The position numbers and the translations under genes were made by a program. Positions 35,268 through 44,072 of a DNA stretch of 64,000 bases are shown here, in pieces; the first letter of the stretch is position 1, and each line of letters starts with the position of its first letter. The DNA is from Paenibacillus sp. Root444D2 (GTDB taxonomy: Bacteria; Bacillota; Bacilli; Paenibacillales; NBRC-103111). The stretch is from contig NZ_LMEO01000052.1 in NCBI RefSeq assembly GCF_001426375.1, positions 40,261-104,260 of the forward strand, written 5' to 3'. The notes under the pieces were generated by a model. That model was given only the letters and a program-made list of their open reading frames with translations. It did no database searches and was not told where the DNA came from.

Positions 35268-35929
35268 TATCCGATGACTTCACTTTCAAATTTATCAATT
35301 TGATTGTTGGTTCCGATGATGACCATCACATCATTCTCATTTACGATATCACCCGCTGTAGGTGCAATGATAATCCCATTTTGTTTATTGATAGCCACAA
35401 TGCTGCAGCCATACTTAGCACGAGGGTCCAGCTCTCTAAGAGCAAAGCCACATAGATTCTTAGGGACAGACAATTCCACGATCGTATACTCTTTGGAAAT
35501 CTCAATATAGTCCAGAAGGTTAGGGGACACCAGTTGATGGGCAACACGAATTCCCATATCTCGCTCCGGATAAATGACGCGGTCAACACCAAGCTTATTC
35601 AGTACTTTGCCATGCAATTCGGACAATGCCTTAGCGACAACCTTTTTGATCCCCAAATCTTTAAGAACAATGGCCGCTAGGATACTCGATTGAATATCAT
35701 CTCCAATGGCTACAACAGCGCAGTCGAAATTTCGTACGCCTAATGATTTCAATACCTCTTCATCCGTCGCATCCGCAACTACCGTATGGGTAAGCACAGA
35801 ACTCAGCTCATCAACGACTTCTTCATCTTTATCAATACCCAACACTTCATAACCAAGCTTTATGAGTTCTTTGGAAATACTGGCTCCAAAACGACCCAGC
35901 CCGATTACGACATATTGATTTTTTTTCAT
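35267..35929 (-). CDS. ktrA: KtrA-type potassium channel gating protein (RCK/TrkA)
   Basis: A 220-residue RCK protein. The N-terminal Rossmann domain binds ATP/NAD (VIGLGRFGASISKEL, residues 7-21, with the acidic GIDKDEE strand end), and the C-terminal RCK_C domain (about 140-220) binds effectors such as c-di-AMP in relatives. It gates KtrB. It follows ktrB by 14 bp and overlaps the antiporter start by one base, so the three genes form one unit. Confidence 0.92.
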   Translation of the reverse strand: MKKNQYVVIGLGRFGASISKELIKLGYEVLGIDKDEEVVDELSSVLTHTVVADATDEEVLKSLGVRNFDCAVVAIGDDIQSSILAAIVLKDLGIKKVVAKALSELHGKVLNKLGVDRVIYPERDMGIRVAHQLVSPNLLDYIEISKEYTIVELSVPKNLCGFALRELDPRAKYGCSIVAINKQNGIIIAPTAGDIVNENDVMVIIGTNNQIDKFESEVIG

Positions 35930-35943
35930 GTTTCTAGTTCCCC

Positions 35944-37296
35944 TTATCCAATCGTGATTTTACCCTCTGGGTATCTAAATAGTTCTTTCTCTTGCTTTGG
36001 CTGTAAAGCATAGGCTAGTGTGATGGGTCCTAGTCGCCCAGCAAACATCGTCAAACTTATGAGGATCTTCCCAAATGTTGTTAATTCAGGCGTCAAACCC
36101 ATAGTCAAACCTACGGTCCCGAAGGCGGATGTCACTTCAAACAAAATTTTCAATAACTGTGCATCCTCTGTCGTCGATAAGAGCATCGTGACAATGATAA
36201 CTAAAAATAAAGCCATCATTGTTAAGGTAATAGCCTTGAGAATACGATCCTTAGCCAAACGATATCGGAAAATAACAATATCCTCTTTCCCACGGATCAT
36301 CGTCACTATAGCACTAATTAGAATCGTAAATGTCGTTGTTTTAATGCCCCCGCCTGTTGAACCGGGAGAAGCTCCAATAAACATAAGAATGACAATGAAA
36401 AATTGAGAAGCTTGGCGAAGTGCCCCAATATCAACCGTATTCGGCCCAGCCGTACGAGGGGCAACCGATTGGAAGAAGGAGGCTAATATTTTCCCGCCTA
36501 AATCCAGCGAACCCATGGTTCTGATATTGGTATATTCGAATATAAAGATGATAATAGCTCCAAACACAATAAGGAAACCTGTCATGCTAAGTACCACTTT
36601 GGAATGCAGGGAAAGCTTCTTCTTAGTCTTATAGTCCATCAAATCAGACATAACAATGAAACCAATCCCCCCAAGCACGATAAGCGCCATAGCAACAAAG
36701 TTTACTACGAAATCATTCACATAGCCGGTTAGGGATACGAATGGCGCATCGACCGTCCCAAATAAATCAAAACCAGCGTTATTAAACATGGAGATGGCGT
36801 GCCAAATACCGAAGTAAAGGGCTTTTGTAAATCCCAAGTCAAACGTCCAACGAATCGTAAAAATCACGGCTGCAATCGCTTCAATCGATAACGAATAAAT
36901 AATTACTTTACGGATGAGTCGAACAATACCTTCCATACTGCCTTGGTTAAAAGCCTCTTGCAGAACTAGCCGTTCTTTTAACGTGATTTTTTTACGGAAG
37001 GCAAAAGCGATTAGAGTCGACATTGTCATGAAACCCAATCCGCCGATTTGAATCAAGCTCACAATGACGATTTGCCCAAACATCGTGTAGGCACTCCCTG
37101 TATCCACGACGACCAAACCTGTCACACATGTTGCCGAAGTCGCTGTAAACAACGCATCAATGAAAGCAATCGAATGTCCCGTTGCCGAAGCAAAGGGAAG
37201 CGTCAAAAGCCCTGCTCCTAAGAAAATAATCGCAGCAAATCCGAGAACGAGAATTTGTGGAGGCGTTAATCGCCAAATATTCATTTTTTTAATCAT
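35944..37296 (-). CDS. ktrB: KtrB-type potassium uptake channel subunit
   Basis: A 450-residue TrkH/KtrB/HKT transporter with four M1-P-M2 repeats. Selectivity-filter loops with the key Gly are visible (TSATCVTGLVVVDTG; MFNNAGFDLF; GASPGSTGGGIKTTT; FGTVGLTMGLTPEL). The third repeat has the gating-loop glycines. AGGAGG lies close to the ATG. First gene of the ktrB-ktrA-antiporter unit. It takes up K+ with Na+ under osmotic stress in relatives. Confidence 0.93.
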   Translation of the reverse strand: MIKKMNIWRLTPPQILVLGFAAIIFLGAGLLTLPFASATGHSIAFIDALFTATSATCVTGLVVVDTGSAYTMFGQIVIVSLIQIGGLGFMTMSTLIAFAFRKKITLKERLVLQEAFNQGSMEGIVRLIRKVIIYSLSIEAIAAVIFTIRWTFDLGFTKALYFGIWHAISMFNNAGFDLFGTVDAPFVSLTGYVNDFVVNFVAMALIVLGGIGFIVMSDLMDYKTKKKLSLHSKVVLSMTGFLIVFGAIIIFIFEYTNIRTMGSLDLGGKILASFFQSVAPRTAGPNTVDIGALRQASQFFIVILMFIGASPGSTGGGIKTTTFTILISAIVTMIRGKEDIVIFRYRLAKDRILKAITLTMMALFLVIIVTMLLSTTEDAQLLKILFEVTSAFGTVGLTMGLTPELTTFGKILISLTMFAGRLGPITLAYALQPKQEKELFRYPEGKITIG

Positions 37297-37342
37297 AATG
37301 CCTCCTGTGTTTGCAAAAACGACATAAGGATTTCCAATACGT

Positions 37343-37364
37343 TAACGGTAGGGTTCCCCCGTTA
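37343..37364 (-). promoter_or_regulatory. Leader hairpin upstream of ktrB
   Basis: TAACGG pairs with CCGTTA around a GGGAACCCTA loop, about 50 bp upstream of ktrB. The GGGGGAACC string recalls part of the c-di-AMP (ydaO) riboswitch, but the remaining conserved segments are not visible in the ~210-bp gap, so I call it only a leader hairpin. Confidence 0.3.
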
Positions 37365-37507
37365 TTATTTAGAAATTCCGAACGTATCCAATTGATAGGT
37401 ATTATATAATTGTTTTTAATTCTTTACCACTAAATTGGCTTTCTTTTTAAACTATGATAACGTGAAAGATGTGATTTCAGAATCGGAAATGTAGAAGGGA
37501 ACTCACT

Positions 37508-39142
37508 ATGATTAGGCCAAAATTAAATCGTTTTCTCCTCTTCCTTGCATGCATTGGAGTTGCTCTTTACTTGGGAATATCCGCATTATACGGCCTTCAG
37601 GCCGAAGAGCCGACGGCAGCAGACAACCCTTCTATCACGAAGCAGCAGGCTGCGGATCATGCAGCTCAATTTGTAAGTGAGCGCTACAATTTGCATAACC
37701 CGCAAACCTACGTTGTTTATCAGTCCAAGAAGGACCGAAGCGGTTATTTGCAAAAGGAGCATTTGTTAGAAAACTATTTGAAGGACTATGGGGAGCGTTA
37801 CCCCATTGATTATTATCAAGTAAGCGTAGAAGACACCAAGACCAACCGTCAATTTGAAGTTGAGATTAATTACATGAATGCTTCCGTTATTGGATGGCGT
37901 GAAACGCAAAAAACCTCCGATCAAGCAATCATCAGTAAGCAGAAAGCAGACATTTTGGCCAAGCAGGAGATTCGGCAGCAAGGATTTGAACCGGAAGACT
38001 TTGCACTCATAGATAAACGGACTGCCGAAGACGACCCAAACCATGGAACAACCTTATTTTATGAAAAGCAAACAAAACCGCTCGGTGAAGCAAAGTTACA
38101 GGTTCGAGTTGATTTCGATGACAAAAATCTGACCGGTTTTAACGTGTTGTTCAGCTTACCTGCGTCACATCAAGTCTGGATCGATCAGCAGGATCGCTCC
38201 GCATCTATCATGACTTGGATTTCCATGGGCTTCACACTCATCATGACCATTGCCGCGATTGTATTTGCCATCATCTATAGAAAACATATGAAATTCAGTA
38301 GAGGCCTGCTATTAACAGCCATTTTTTTAGCCATTTATATCACCAACAACTTTAATATGTACCCTGCTTTTAGATCTATGAGTGGAGCTCTGAACGATCA
38401 ATTCGCAACATGGGCTGCTATTATTTTCATGAATGTAGTGACTGTCCTGCTCGGCATCTCTCTCTACCTAGCTCTTGTAGCAGGTAATGGATTGTGGAAT
38501 TCAATCGGAGAGCGGAAATGGCCGGCTTGGAAGGAATCATCGTTTGGAGCTGAGGTTTATAGCGGCATGGGGCGCGGCTATTTGCTGGCTTTCTTCATCC
38601 TAGGCATTCAGCAGGTGCTCTTTTACACAGGTGAAGTGAATTTTGATGTTTGGGCTGTGAACGATCCGTCCGATTCTGTTCTTAATATGGTAGAACCTCG
38701 ATTCTTCCCGCTTATGGCCTGGGTTGCTGCCATATCTGAAGAGGCGACTTACAGGCTGCTCGGCATCATTCTATTCAAAAAGCTGTTTCGCTCCAACTTT
38801 ATTGCGATTGCCATTCCCAGCGTGATTTGGGCGGCAAGTCATACCCAGTATCCAATTTATCCAGTCTATACTCGGCTAATCGAGGTCACAATCATAGGCA
38901 TTATTCTAGGTTATGTCTTCCTAAAGTATGGTTTCATTACCGCCGTTTTCGCCCATGCCTGCATGGATAGCATCCTCATGGGGATGTCCCTCTTCTACCT
39001 CGGACATGTAAGCGATGTGCTTGCTGGTATTTTCTACATCCTGCTGCCTGGTTTGATCGGCTTGCTGCTAGCCTGGCTGCATGCAAAAAGGCGGGGTCCC
39101 CTTATTCCTGGGGAGCCGCCGCCTCGCCTTGAAGCGCTTTGA
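37508..39142 (+). CDS. CPBP family intramembrane metalloprotease
   Basis: A 544-residue membrane protein. An N-terminal helix (about 8-27) leads to a ~200-residue extracytoplasmic domain, then about eight helices. The CAAX protease/bacteriocin-processing (CPBP, Abi) motifs are all visible: EEATYR (EExxxR), WAASHTQYP and FAHACMD, which supply the Glu and His residues of the active site. AAGGGAAC precedes the start. The last 41 bp overlap the convergent uvrC end. The large extracellular part is unusual among CPBP proteins; substrate unknown. Confidence 0.87.
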   Translation: MIRPKLNRFLLFLACIGVALYLGISALYGLQAEEPTAADNPSITKQQAADHAAQFVSERYNLHNPQTYVVYQSKKDRSGYLQKEHLLENYLKDYGERYPIDYYQVSVEDTKTNRQFEVEINYMNASVIGWRETQKTSDQAIISKQKADILAKQEIRQQGFEPEDFALIDKRTAEDDPNHGTTLFYEKQTKPLGEAKLQVRVDFDDKNLTGFNVLFSLPASHQVWIDQQDRSASIMTWISMGFTLIMTIAAIVFAIIYRKHMKFSRGLLLTAIFLAIYITNNFNMYPAFRSMSGALNDQFATWAAIIFMNVVTVLLGISLYLALVAGNGLWNSIGERKWPAWKESSFGAEVYSGMGRGYLLAFFILGIQQVLFYTGEVNFDVWAVNDPSDSVLNMVEPRFFPLMAWVAAISEEATYRLLGIILFKKLFRSNFIAIAIPSVIWAASHTQYPIYPVYTRLIEVTIIGIILGYVFLKYGFITAVFAHACMDSILMGMSLFYLGHVSDVLAGIFYILLPGLIGLLLAWLHAKRRGPLIPGEPPPRLEAL

Positions 39143-41060
39143 GAATTTCGTTAGCTAATTTCTCACCTATACCCAGAGGCTTGAAGTCTTGAACTTCAGC
39201 CTCTTTTATTTTGCGCACGGAGCCAAAGTGCTTAAGCAATGCCTTCCGGCGCTTCTCCCCGATGCCGGGAATCGCGTCGAGCTGTGAGACAACCATCGAC
39301 TTCGCCCTTGTTTCGCGGTGGAACGTAATCGCGAAGCGGTGAACCTCGTCTTGAATCCGCTGCAGCAAATAAAACTCCTGGCTATCACGCGGCAATGGCA
39401 CAACTTCTGCGGGATCTCCGATCATGAGCTGCGCTGTTTTGTGCTTCGCGTCCTTCACGAGTCCACAGATCGGAATGAACAGGCCTAATTCATTCTCCAG
39501 CACGTCGACTGCCGCTGAGATCTGCCCTTTCCCTCCGTCTACGACGATCAGATCAGGCATTGTTAGATTGTCCTTAAGCACACGCTCATACCGCCGGCGA
39601 ATGACCTCTCGCATCGTTTCGTAGTCATCCGGGCCAACGACCGTTTTGACTTTGTACTTGCGGTACTCCTTACGATCGGGCCTGCCGTCCACGAAGACGA
39701 CCATTGCCGAAACCGGGTTCGTCCCTTGTATGTTCGAGTTATCGAATGCTTCGATGCGTCGAATCGTTCCCGTGCCGAGCCACTCTCCAAGATTCTCGAC
39801 CGCCTTGGTCGTGCGGCGCTCATCGCGCTCTACCAAGCGGAATTTCTCATCCAGCGCATTGCGGGCGTTGTCTTTGGCCATATCGACCATTTGCTTCTTC
39901 AACCCTCGCTGCGGGATATGCACTTTGACCTTGAGCCAGGATTCCAATGCTTCGCGGACATCCTTCTCTTCGGCCTCTACTTGAGCTACAACTTCAGCAG
40001 GGACCTCAGCTGGAATTTCAATTGTGGCTTCAGCGGAAGGTTCAGCATCAGTAGGAGCAGTAGTAGGAGCGACTGCCACCTGTACCGGCATCGTCGGCAG
40101 GAAGATCTCCTTAGGCAACGCCGGATTATCGCTGTAGACCTGAGTAACGTAGGTGATGAAGTCATTGTACTCATCACCGTAATATGGGAACAGCGAGACG
40201 TGACGCTCGATGAGCTTCCCTTGACGCATGTACTGGATATGCACAGCCATCCAGCCCTTGTCGACCGCGTAACCAAAGACATCGCGGTCTAGCGCATCTG
40301 CCGTCGTGATCTTCTGTTTCTCCATCACGGCGTCGATGTTCATGATATGATCGCGCAGTTCCTTGGCGCGCTCAAAGTTCAGTTCCTCCGCTGCGGCCAA
40401 CATTTTGGCCGTCAGCTCTTCCTTAATAACGTCGTGTCCCCCGTTCAGGAAACGGCTGATCTCTTGCACCATCCGCTCGTTCGTTTCGGCGGATACGTCG
40501 AATTCGCAAGGCGCCAGACACTGCCCGATATGATAGTATAGGCATACTTTCTCGGGCATTGTCTTGCACTTGCGCAGTGGATAAAGCCGGTCCAGCAGCT
40601 TCTTCGTCTGCTGGGCCGCAAAGGCATTTGGATAAGGGCCGAAGTACTTGCCCTTATCTTTAAACACCCGCCGCGTGACTTCTAAGCGCGGCTGCTCTTC
40701 ATGTGTAATCTTGATGTACGGGAACGTCTTATCATCCTTCAAGAGTACGTTGTAGCGAGGATGATGCTGCTTAATCAGATTACACTCAAGAATTAAAGCC
40801 TCCATGTTTGAGGAGGTAATTATATATTCAAAGTCGCGGATTTCGCTGACTAGTTTTTGCGTCTTCGCACTGTGGCTGCCCGTGAAGTAGGAGCGCACAC
40901 GATTCTTCAGTACTTTCGCTTTTCCAACATAAATGATCGTACCTTCGCGGTTTTTCATGATATAGCAACCTGGCTTATCCGGTAATAAGCTCAGCTTGTG
41001 TTTAATTACTTCCAGACTCTGTTCGCGGACTCCAGCGTCCTCATGCTCATGCTCGGTCAT
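39102..41060 (-). CDS. uvrC: Excinuclease ABC subunit C
   Basis: UvrC (652 residues from this start) makes both incisions in nucleotide excision repair. The GIY-YIG domain is at the N-terminus (KPGCYIMKNREGTIIYVGKAK), followed by the Cys-rich region, the UVR motif (AAEELNFERAKELRDHI), the RNase H-like endonuclease domain (LIVVDGGKGQ) and a C-terminal helix-hairpin-helix. AGGAG lies 10 bases before ATG 41060. An unusual Ala/Pro/Glu-rich linker of ~45 residues (coding 39964-40110) is inserted between the UVR part and the nuclease domain. The 3' end overlaps the CPBP gene. Confidence 0.95.
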   Translation of the reverse strand: MTEHEHEDAGVREQSLEVIKHKLSLLPDKPGCYIMKNREGTIIYVGKAKVLKNRVRSYFTGSHSAKTQKLVSEIRDFEYIITSSNMEALILECNLIKQHHPRYNVLLKDDKTFPYIKITHEEQPRLEVTRRVFKDKGKYFGPYPNAFAAQQTKKLLDRLYPLRKCKTMPEKVCLYYHIGQCLAPCEFDVSAETNERMVQEISRFLNGGHDVIKEELTAKMLAAAEELNFERAKELRDHIMNIDAVMEKQKITTADALDRDVFGYAVDKGWMAVHIQYMRQGKLIERHVSLFPYYGDEYNDFITYVTQVYSDNPALPKEIFLPTMPVQVAVAPTTAPTDAEPSAEATIEIPAEVPAEVVAQVEAEEKDVREALESWLKVKVHIPQRGLKKQMVDMAKDNARNALDEKFRLVERDERRTTKAVENLGEWLGTGTIRRIEAFDNSNIQGTNPVSAMVVFVDGRPDRKEYRKYKVKTVVGPDDYETMREVIRRRYERVLKDNLTMPDLIVVDGGKGQISAAVDVLENELGLFIPICGLVKDAKHKTAQLMIGDPAEVVPLPRDSQEFYLLQRIQDEVHRFAITFHRETRAKSMVVSQLDAIPGIGEKRRKALLKHFGSVRKIKEAEVQDFKPLGIGEKLANEILKALQGEAAAPQE

Positions 41061-41106
41061 GCATCCAATCTCCTCTCGCACAAAAACTTACCCCATATTT
41101 CCCCGT

Positions 41107-41417
41107 TAAGTTCGTACTTTCTAAGCCCTCTAAGTACCTAAGTTCTAAGTTTCCAAGTTCACAATTCCTAAACTCCAAGTTCCCAAGCGCTTAAGCTACA
41201 AGTTCCCAAGCTCCTAATTTCCCAAGTTCCCAAGTTCCTAAGTTCCCAAGTTCCCTAGCTCCTAAGTTCCCAAGTTCCCAAGTTCCCAAGCTCCCAAGCT
41301 CCCAAGCTCCTAAGTTCCCAAGCTGCAAGTTCCCAAGCTCCCAAGCTCCTAAGTTCCCAAGTTCTCAAGCTCCTAAGTTTCCTTGCTCCTAACTCTTCCT
41401 AAGTTCCTAGGTCCCCA
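41107..41417 (+). repeat. Octamer array (AAGTTCCC)n, about 300 bp
   Basis: Around 35 near-identical 8-bp units of AAGYTCCY occupy the space upstream of uvrC; a few are 7 or 9 bp. Units at the left edge are more degraded. There is no spacer between units, so it is a microsatellite-like array, not CRISPR. It is non-coding on both strands as far as I can see, and lies where the uvrC promoter should be. Confidence 0.9.
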
Positions 41418-41554
41418 ATGTTGTACTACGTACAACATTTACACCTTAAAACAAGCCATTCCGCCGCTAATCTTGCATTTCATACAACAATTTCAGCTAA
41501 ATATGAGAGTTACAGAGGAATTGAGCCATTTTTGTTGTACAAAATACAACATAA
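41417..41554. repeat. TTGTTGTAC palindromes between octamer array and trxA
   Basis: A perfect palindrome with 10-bp arms and a TAC loop is at 41417-41439 (arms AATGTTGTAC/GTACAACATT). A second, TTGTTGTACAAAATACAACA, starts at 41532; a weaker half-site is near 41485. Same family as at 2291 and 28140, with copies again 50-60 bp apart. Confidence 0.7.
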
Positions 41555-41598
41555 TCGTCTAAGCAGCCGCCAATTATAAACGCTCCCCTACAGAAAAC

Positions 41599-41641
41599 AA
41601 AAAAAAGCTCCTTTTCAGCATAGCAGAAAAAGAGCTTTTTC
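41599..41641 (-). terminator. Terminator of trxA
   Basis: AAAAAGCTC with a pyrimidine-rich loop pairs with GAGCTTTTT; T-run on both sides. It lies about 30 bp after the trxA stop. Confidence 0.8.
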
Positions 41642-41672
41642 TCACGAACAATTGTTTCTAGTTTGTAACAAA

Positions 41673-41987
41673 TTATTGATGACGAGAAACCACATTTTTC
41701 AGTGCTTCTTTGGATTGGAAACCAACCACTTTATCAACAGGCTGTCCGTCTTTGAAAACGATCAATGTTGGGATACTCATAACACCAAAGCGCGCAGCAG
41801 ACTCTGGATTGTCATCCACGTTTACTTTTGCAATTTTCAAGGACTCAATTTCTTTATCAAGCTCTTCCAAAACGGGAGCGATCATTTTACAAGGTCCGCA
41901 CCAAGGTGCCCAGAAGTCTACAAGTACTGTACCTTCTCCTTCAACTTCGGCTTTAAAGCTGTTATCAGAAACATTCACGATTGACAT
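41673..41987 (-). CDS. trxA: Thioredoxin
   Basis: A 104-residue thioredoxin with the redox site WCGPCK (Cys30, Cys33) and the cis-Pro loop (MSIPTLIVFKDG). It reduces disulfides in the cytoplasm. GAAGGAGG precedes the ATG by eight bases. Single gene with its own terminator. Confidence 0.97.
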   Translation of the reverse strand: MSIVNVSDNSFKAEVEGEGTVLVDFWAPWCGPCKMIAPVLEELDKEIESLKIAKVNVDDNPESAARFGVMSIPTLIVFKDGQPVDKVVGFQSKEALKNVVSRHQ

Positions 41988-42129
41988 GATAGTTCCTCCT
42001 TCTAAGAATGGATTTGATTTATAACATCAAGTAGTACCTAGCTACCGATGAACGTCAACATGTAAAGTATACCACACCAGTGGGTCATTTCAACCAAGCC
42101 ATAAGTTAGCAAAAAGGTTGAAGTTGGAT

Positions 42130-42513
42130 CTACTTAGCTGGTAAACCTACAGGCAGCCCCTGAAGTCTTTGCTGCTCGATATAAGCAATACGATCCTTCA
42201 AATTAGCTTGCAGCAGCTGCAGCATTTGCATCTGTTGTTCGATTTCTTCGAGCTTCTCTGTGTAGAGTGGCAGCAAATCATCGCACATCGACTCCTGATT
42301 TTTCATGACACAGTTGAGAAAGCTTTCAATCTGTTCGGTCGTAAAGCCTAAGCTCAAATAAAACTGAATGGTCTTCACGCGCTCAACAGCCATCTGGTTG
42401 AACACCCGATATCCGTTTTCTTCACGCTGCGTCGCGATTAGCCCCTTCGCCTCATAATACCGCAAAGAACGAATACTGGCTCCGGTAAGCTTGGATAACT
42501 CACTAATCCGCAT
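42130..42513 (-). CDS. MerR family transcriptional regulator
   Basis: A 127-residue MerR regulator: N-terminal winged helix (ISELSKLTGASIRSLRYYEAKGL), dimerising coiled coil, and a short C-terminal part with two Cys (NCVMKNQESMCDD). ATG 42513 is preceded by AAGGTG at six bases; a GTG at 42522 is also in frame. The target gene is not evident: trxA is downstream on the same strand and a small membrane protein gene is divergent. The Cys spacing does not match a clear metal-binding class. Confidence 0.85.
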   Translation of the reverse strand: MRISELSKLTGASIRSLRYYEAKGLIATQREENGYRVFNQMAVERVKTIQFYLSLGFTTEQIESFLNCVMKNQESMCDDLLPLYTEKLEEIEQQMQMLQLLQANLKDRIAYIEQQRLQGLPVGLPAK

Positions 42514-42722
42514 GGCCTTCACCTTTTTCCTTTTCCTTGATCAAGTAAGGATGATTTCATTGTAAACCATGACACTAATGTTAGAGTCAAGTCTTATTTA
42601 ATACTTTCCGCTACTATCTGTTATTGTTTGCACAATTGTCACTTTGATTAGCTTTACAACTTTCGACGAATTTGGGTATACTAAACTTAAACATACGAAT
42701 GTCGGACGTAGGGGGTAACCAC

Positions 42723-42866
42723 ATGAGCGATCCTAAACACCCTGAGCTTCACGTGTACGAAGAACCGCGTAATGATTTCATGGATGTAGGCATTGGCTTT
42801 GGCGCTTTCTTTGGCTTTTTGTTTCTAATTGCAGCCATTGCAACCGTGATTCAAGTTATGAAATAG
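42723..42866 (+). CDS. Small single-pass membrane protein
   Basis: A 47-residue protein with a soluble N-terminus (MSDPKHPELHVYEEPRNDF) and one C-terminal membrane helix rich in Phe and Gly. AGGGGGT lies seven bases before ATG 42723, and a strong terminator follows at 42888. A start at 42672 is possible but has no site. I do not recognise a function. It is divergent from the MerR gene. Confidence 0.7.
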   Translation: MSDPKHPELHVYEEPRNDFMDVGIGFGAFFGFLFLIAAIATVIQVMK

Positions 42867-42887
42867 GAATGTCCAAGCCTGCAAGAG

Positions 42888-42919
42888 AACCGCTTTGCAC
42901 TCCGTGTGAAGCGGTTTTT
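42888..42919 (+). terminator. Terminator of the small membrane protein gene
   Basis: AACCGCTT (42888-42895) pairs with AAGCGGTT (42909-42916), followed by T-run. Confidence 0.85.
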
Positions 42920-42963
42920 CATGCAGTTTTCATTTGAAAAAACTTATACTTTCTTATTTGATC

Positions 42964-43006
42964 AAAAAAGCTGCACAGATGAACTCATCTGTACAGCTTT
43001 TTATTA
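42964..43006 (-). terminator. Terminator of the dnaB-dnaI unit
   Basis: AAAAAGCTG-C-ACAGATGA pairs with ATCTGT-A-CAGCTTTTT; T-runs on both sides. Its right end touches the dnaI stop codon. Confidence 0.85.
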
Positions 43007-43954
43007 TTTCCCACGCTTGTTCGTACCTGTTACCACAACCACATCGACAAAAGGACGAATACGGTCCATAATCCGCTGTCCCTTGTACTCCTCGTCACCA
43101 TCTTTATTCGTGAAGCTGAAATGCTTCTCCAAATCAGAGAGCGCATAATTGGATGTGAAAAAGGTCGGTTTACGATTCATACGATGATTCACGATAGCGC
43201 CAATGACATGATCTCGCAGCCACGGATTCAAATTCTCCGCGCCAATATCATCGAAAACTAATAGATCCGTTTCCTTCAGAAGATCAATCGTTTCCTTCAG
43301 CTTGTAGGGCTCCTGGAACATCCCCTTCAAGTCCTCAGCAAAATCCGGCATATAGACGATTGCGCCTGTCATACCGACTTTGGCCAGCTGATGCAGCATA
43401 TAACCCATCAGGAACGTCTTCCCCGTCCCAAACGATCCGGATAAGTAGAGTCCTCTAGTCTGAAGCCCCTCTTCCATCGTCAAGCTGACATAGTCGTTAA
43501 TTTGCATAACGGCTTTCGCTCGATCCAGATCCGTTTCAAGGATATCTCCAAAAGAGTAGCTGCGCGAAATCATCCGCGGATCCACGTGAAAGGTGCGGAT
43601 TCGGCTGCTTATGGCATCCTGCAGCTGCTTCGCGTTGAACTTCTTGCAAGCTACCTTTTCCTCATGAACAAACGGCTTTTCATTGACGGAGTCGGCTGTT
43701 AACATCGTATAATGCCCCGTCATATCATTCGGACAATTTTCTAAACCTGGACAGTTCGAACAGTTTTTGAACTCTGTCACATATTGATACAGCTTGTTCA
43801 TATTAATCTTTATGGTATAGTCATCAACAAATGGGTACTTTTGGCGAAATTTGTGAACTAAGACGTCGTCCATGACAACTTTAATTTTCGCTTCTGCCTT
43901 CCGTCTCCATTCAGACTGCGGCATTGATTTGAGTAAGTGAGACAGGGAATCCAT
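43004..43954 (-). CDS. dnaI: Primosomal helicase loader DnaI
   Basis: A 316-residue AAA+ helicase loader that brings the replicative helicase to the origin and to stalled forks in Bacillota. The N-terminal helicase-binding domain has a zinc site (CSNCPGLENCP). The C-terminal ATPase has Walker A SGSFGTGKT, Walker B LLVFDDIG, and a sensor Arg region (ILDRI-like MDRIRPF). AAGGAGGTG precedes the start by eight bases. Located downstream of dnaB, as in B. subtilis. Confidence 0.95.
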   Translation of the reverse strand: MDSLSHLLKSMPQSEWRRKAEAKIKVVMDDVLVHKFRQKYPFVDDYTIKINMNKLYQYVTEFKNCSNCPGLENCPNDMTGHYTMLTADSVNEKPFVHEEKVACKKFNAKQLQDAISSRIRTFHVDPRMISRSYSFGDILETDLDRAKAVMQINDYVSLTMEEGLQTRGLYLSGSFGTGKTFLMGYMLHQLAKVGMTGAIVYMPDFAEDLKGMFQEPYKLKETIDLLKETDLLVFDDIGAENLNPWLRDHVIGAIVNHRMNRKPTFFTSNYALSDLEKHFSFTNKDGDEEYKGQRIMDRIRPFVDVVVVTGTNKRGK

Positions 43955-44072
43955 GCTTCCTGCACCTCCTTATGATTCTCTTGTACGTTGTTTAAAACAG
44001 CATTCTCCGTTACTTTTCTTTACGCTTGGGTTAGTTTTCTTTACATCAAAGGCAGTGTGAGACCTATAACCA

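Noticed and set aside
37297..37507. c-di-AMP (ydaO) riboswitch before ktrB
   Set aside because: Only GGGGGAACC recalls the motif; the other conserved segments and the expected length are missing.
39563..40292. Several long frames antisense to or shifted within uvrC
   Set aside because: They are shadows of a GC-rich coding region; UvrC motifs fix the true frame.
41107..41417. CRISPR array
   Set aside because: Units are 8 bp with no spacers; it is a simple tandem repeat.
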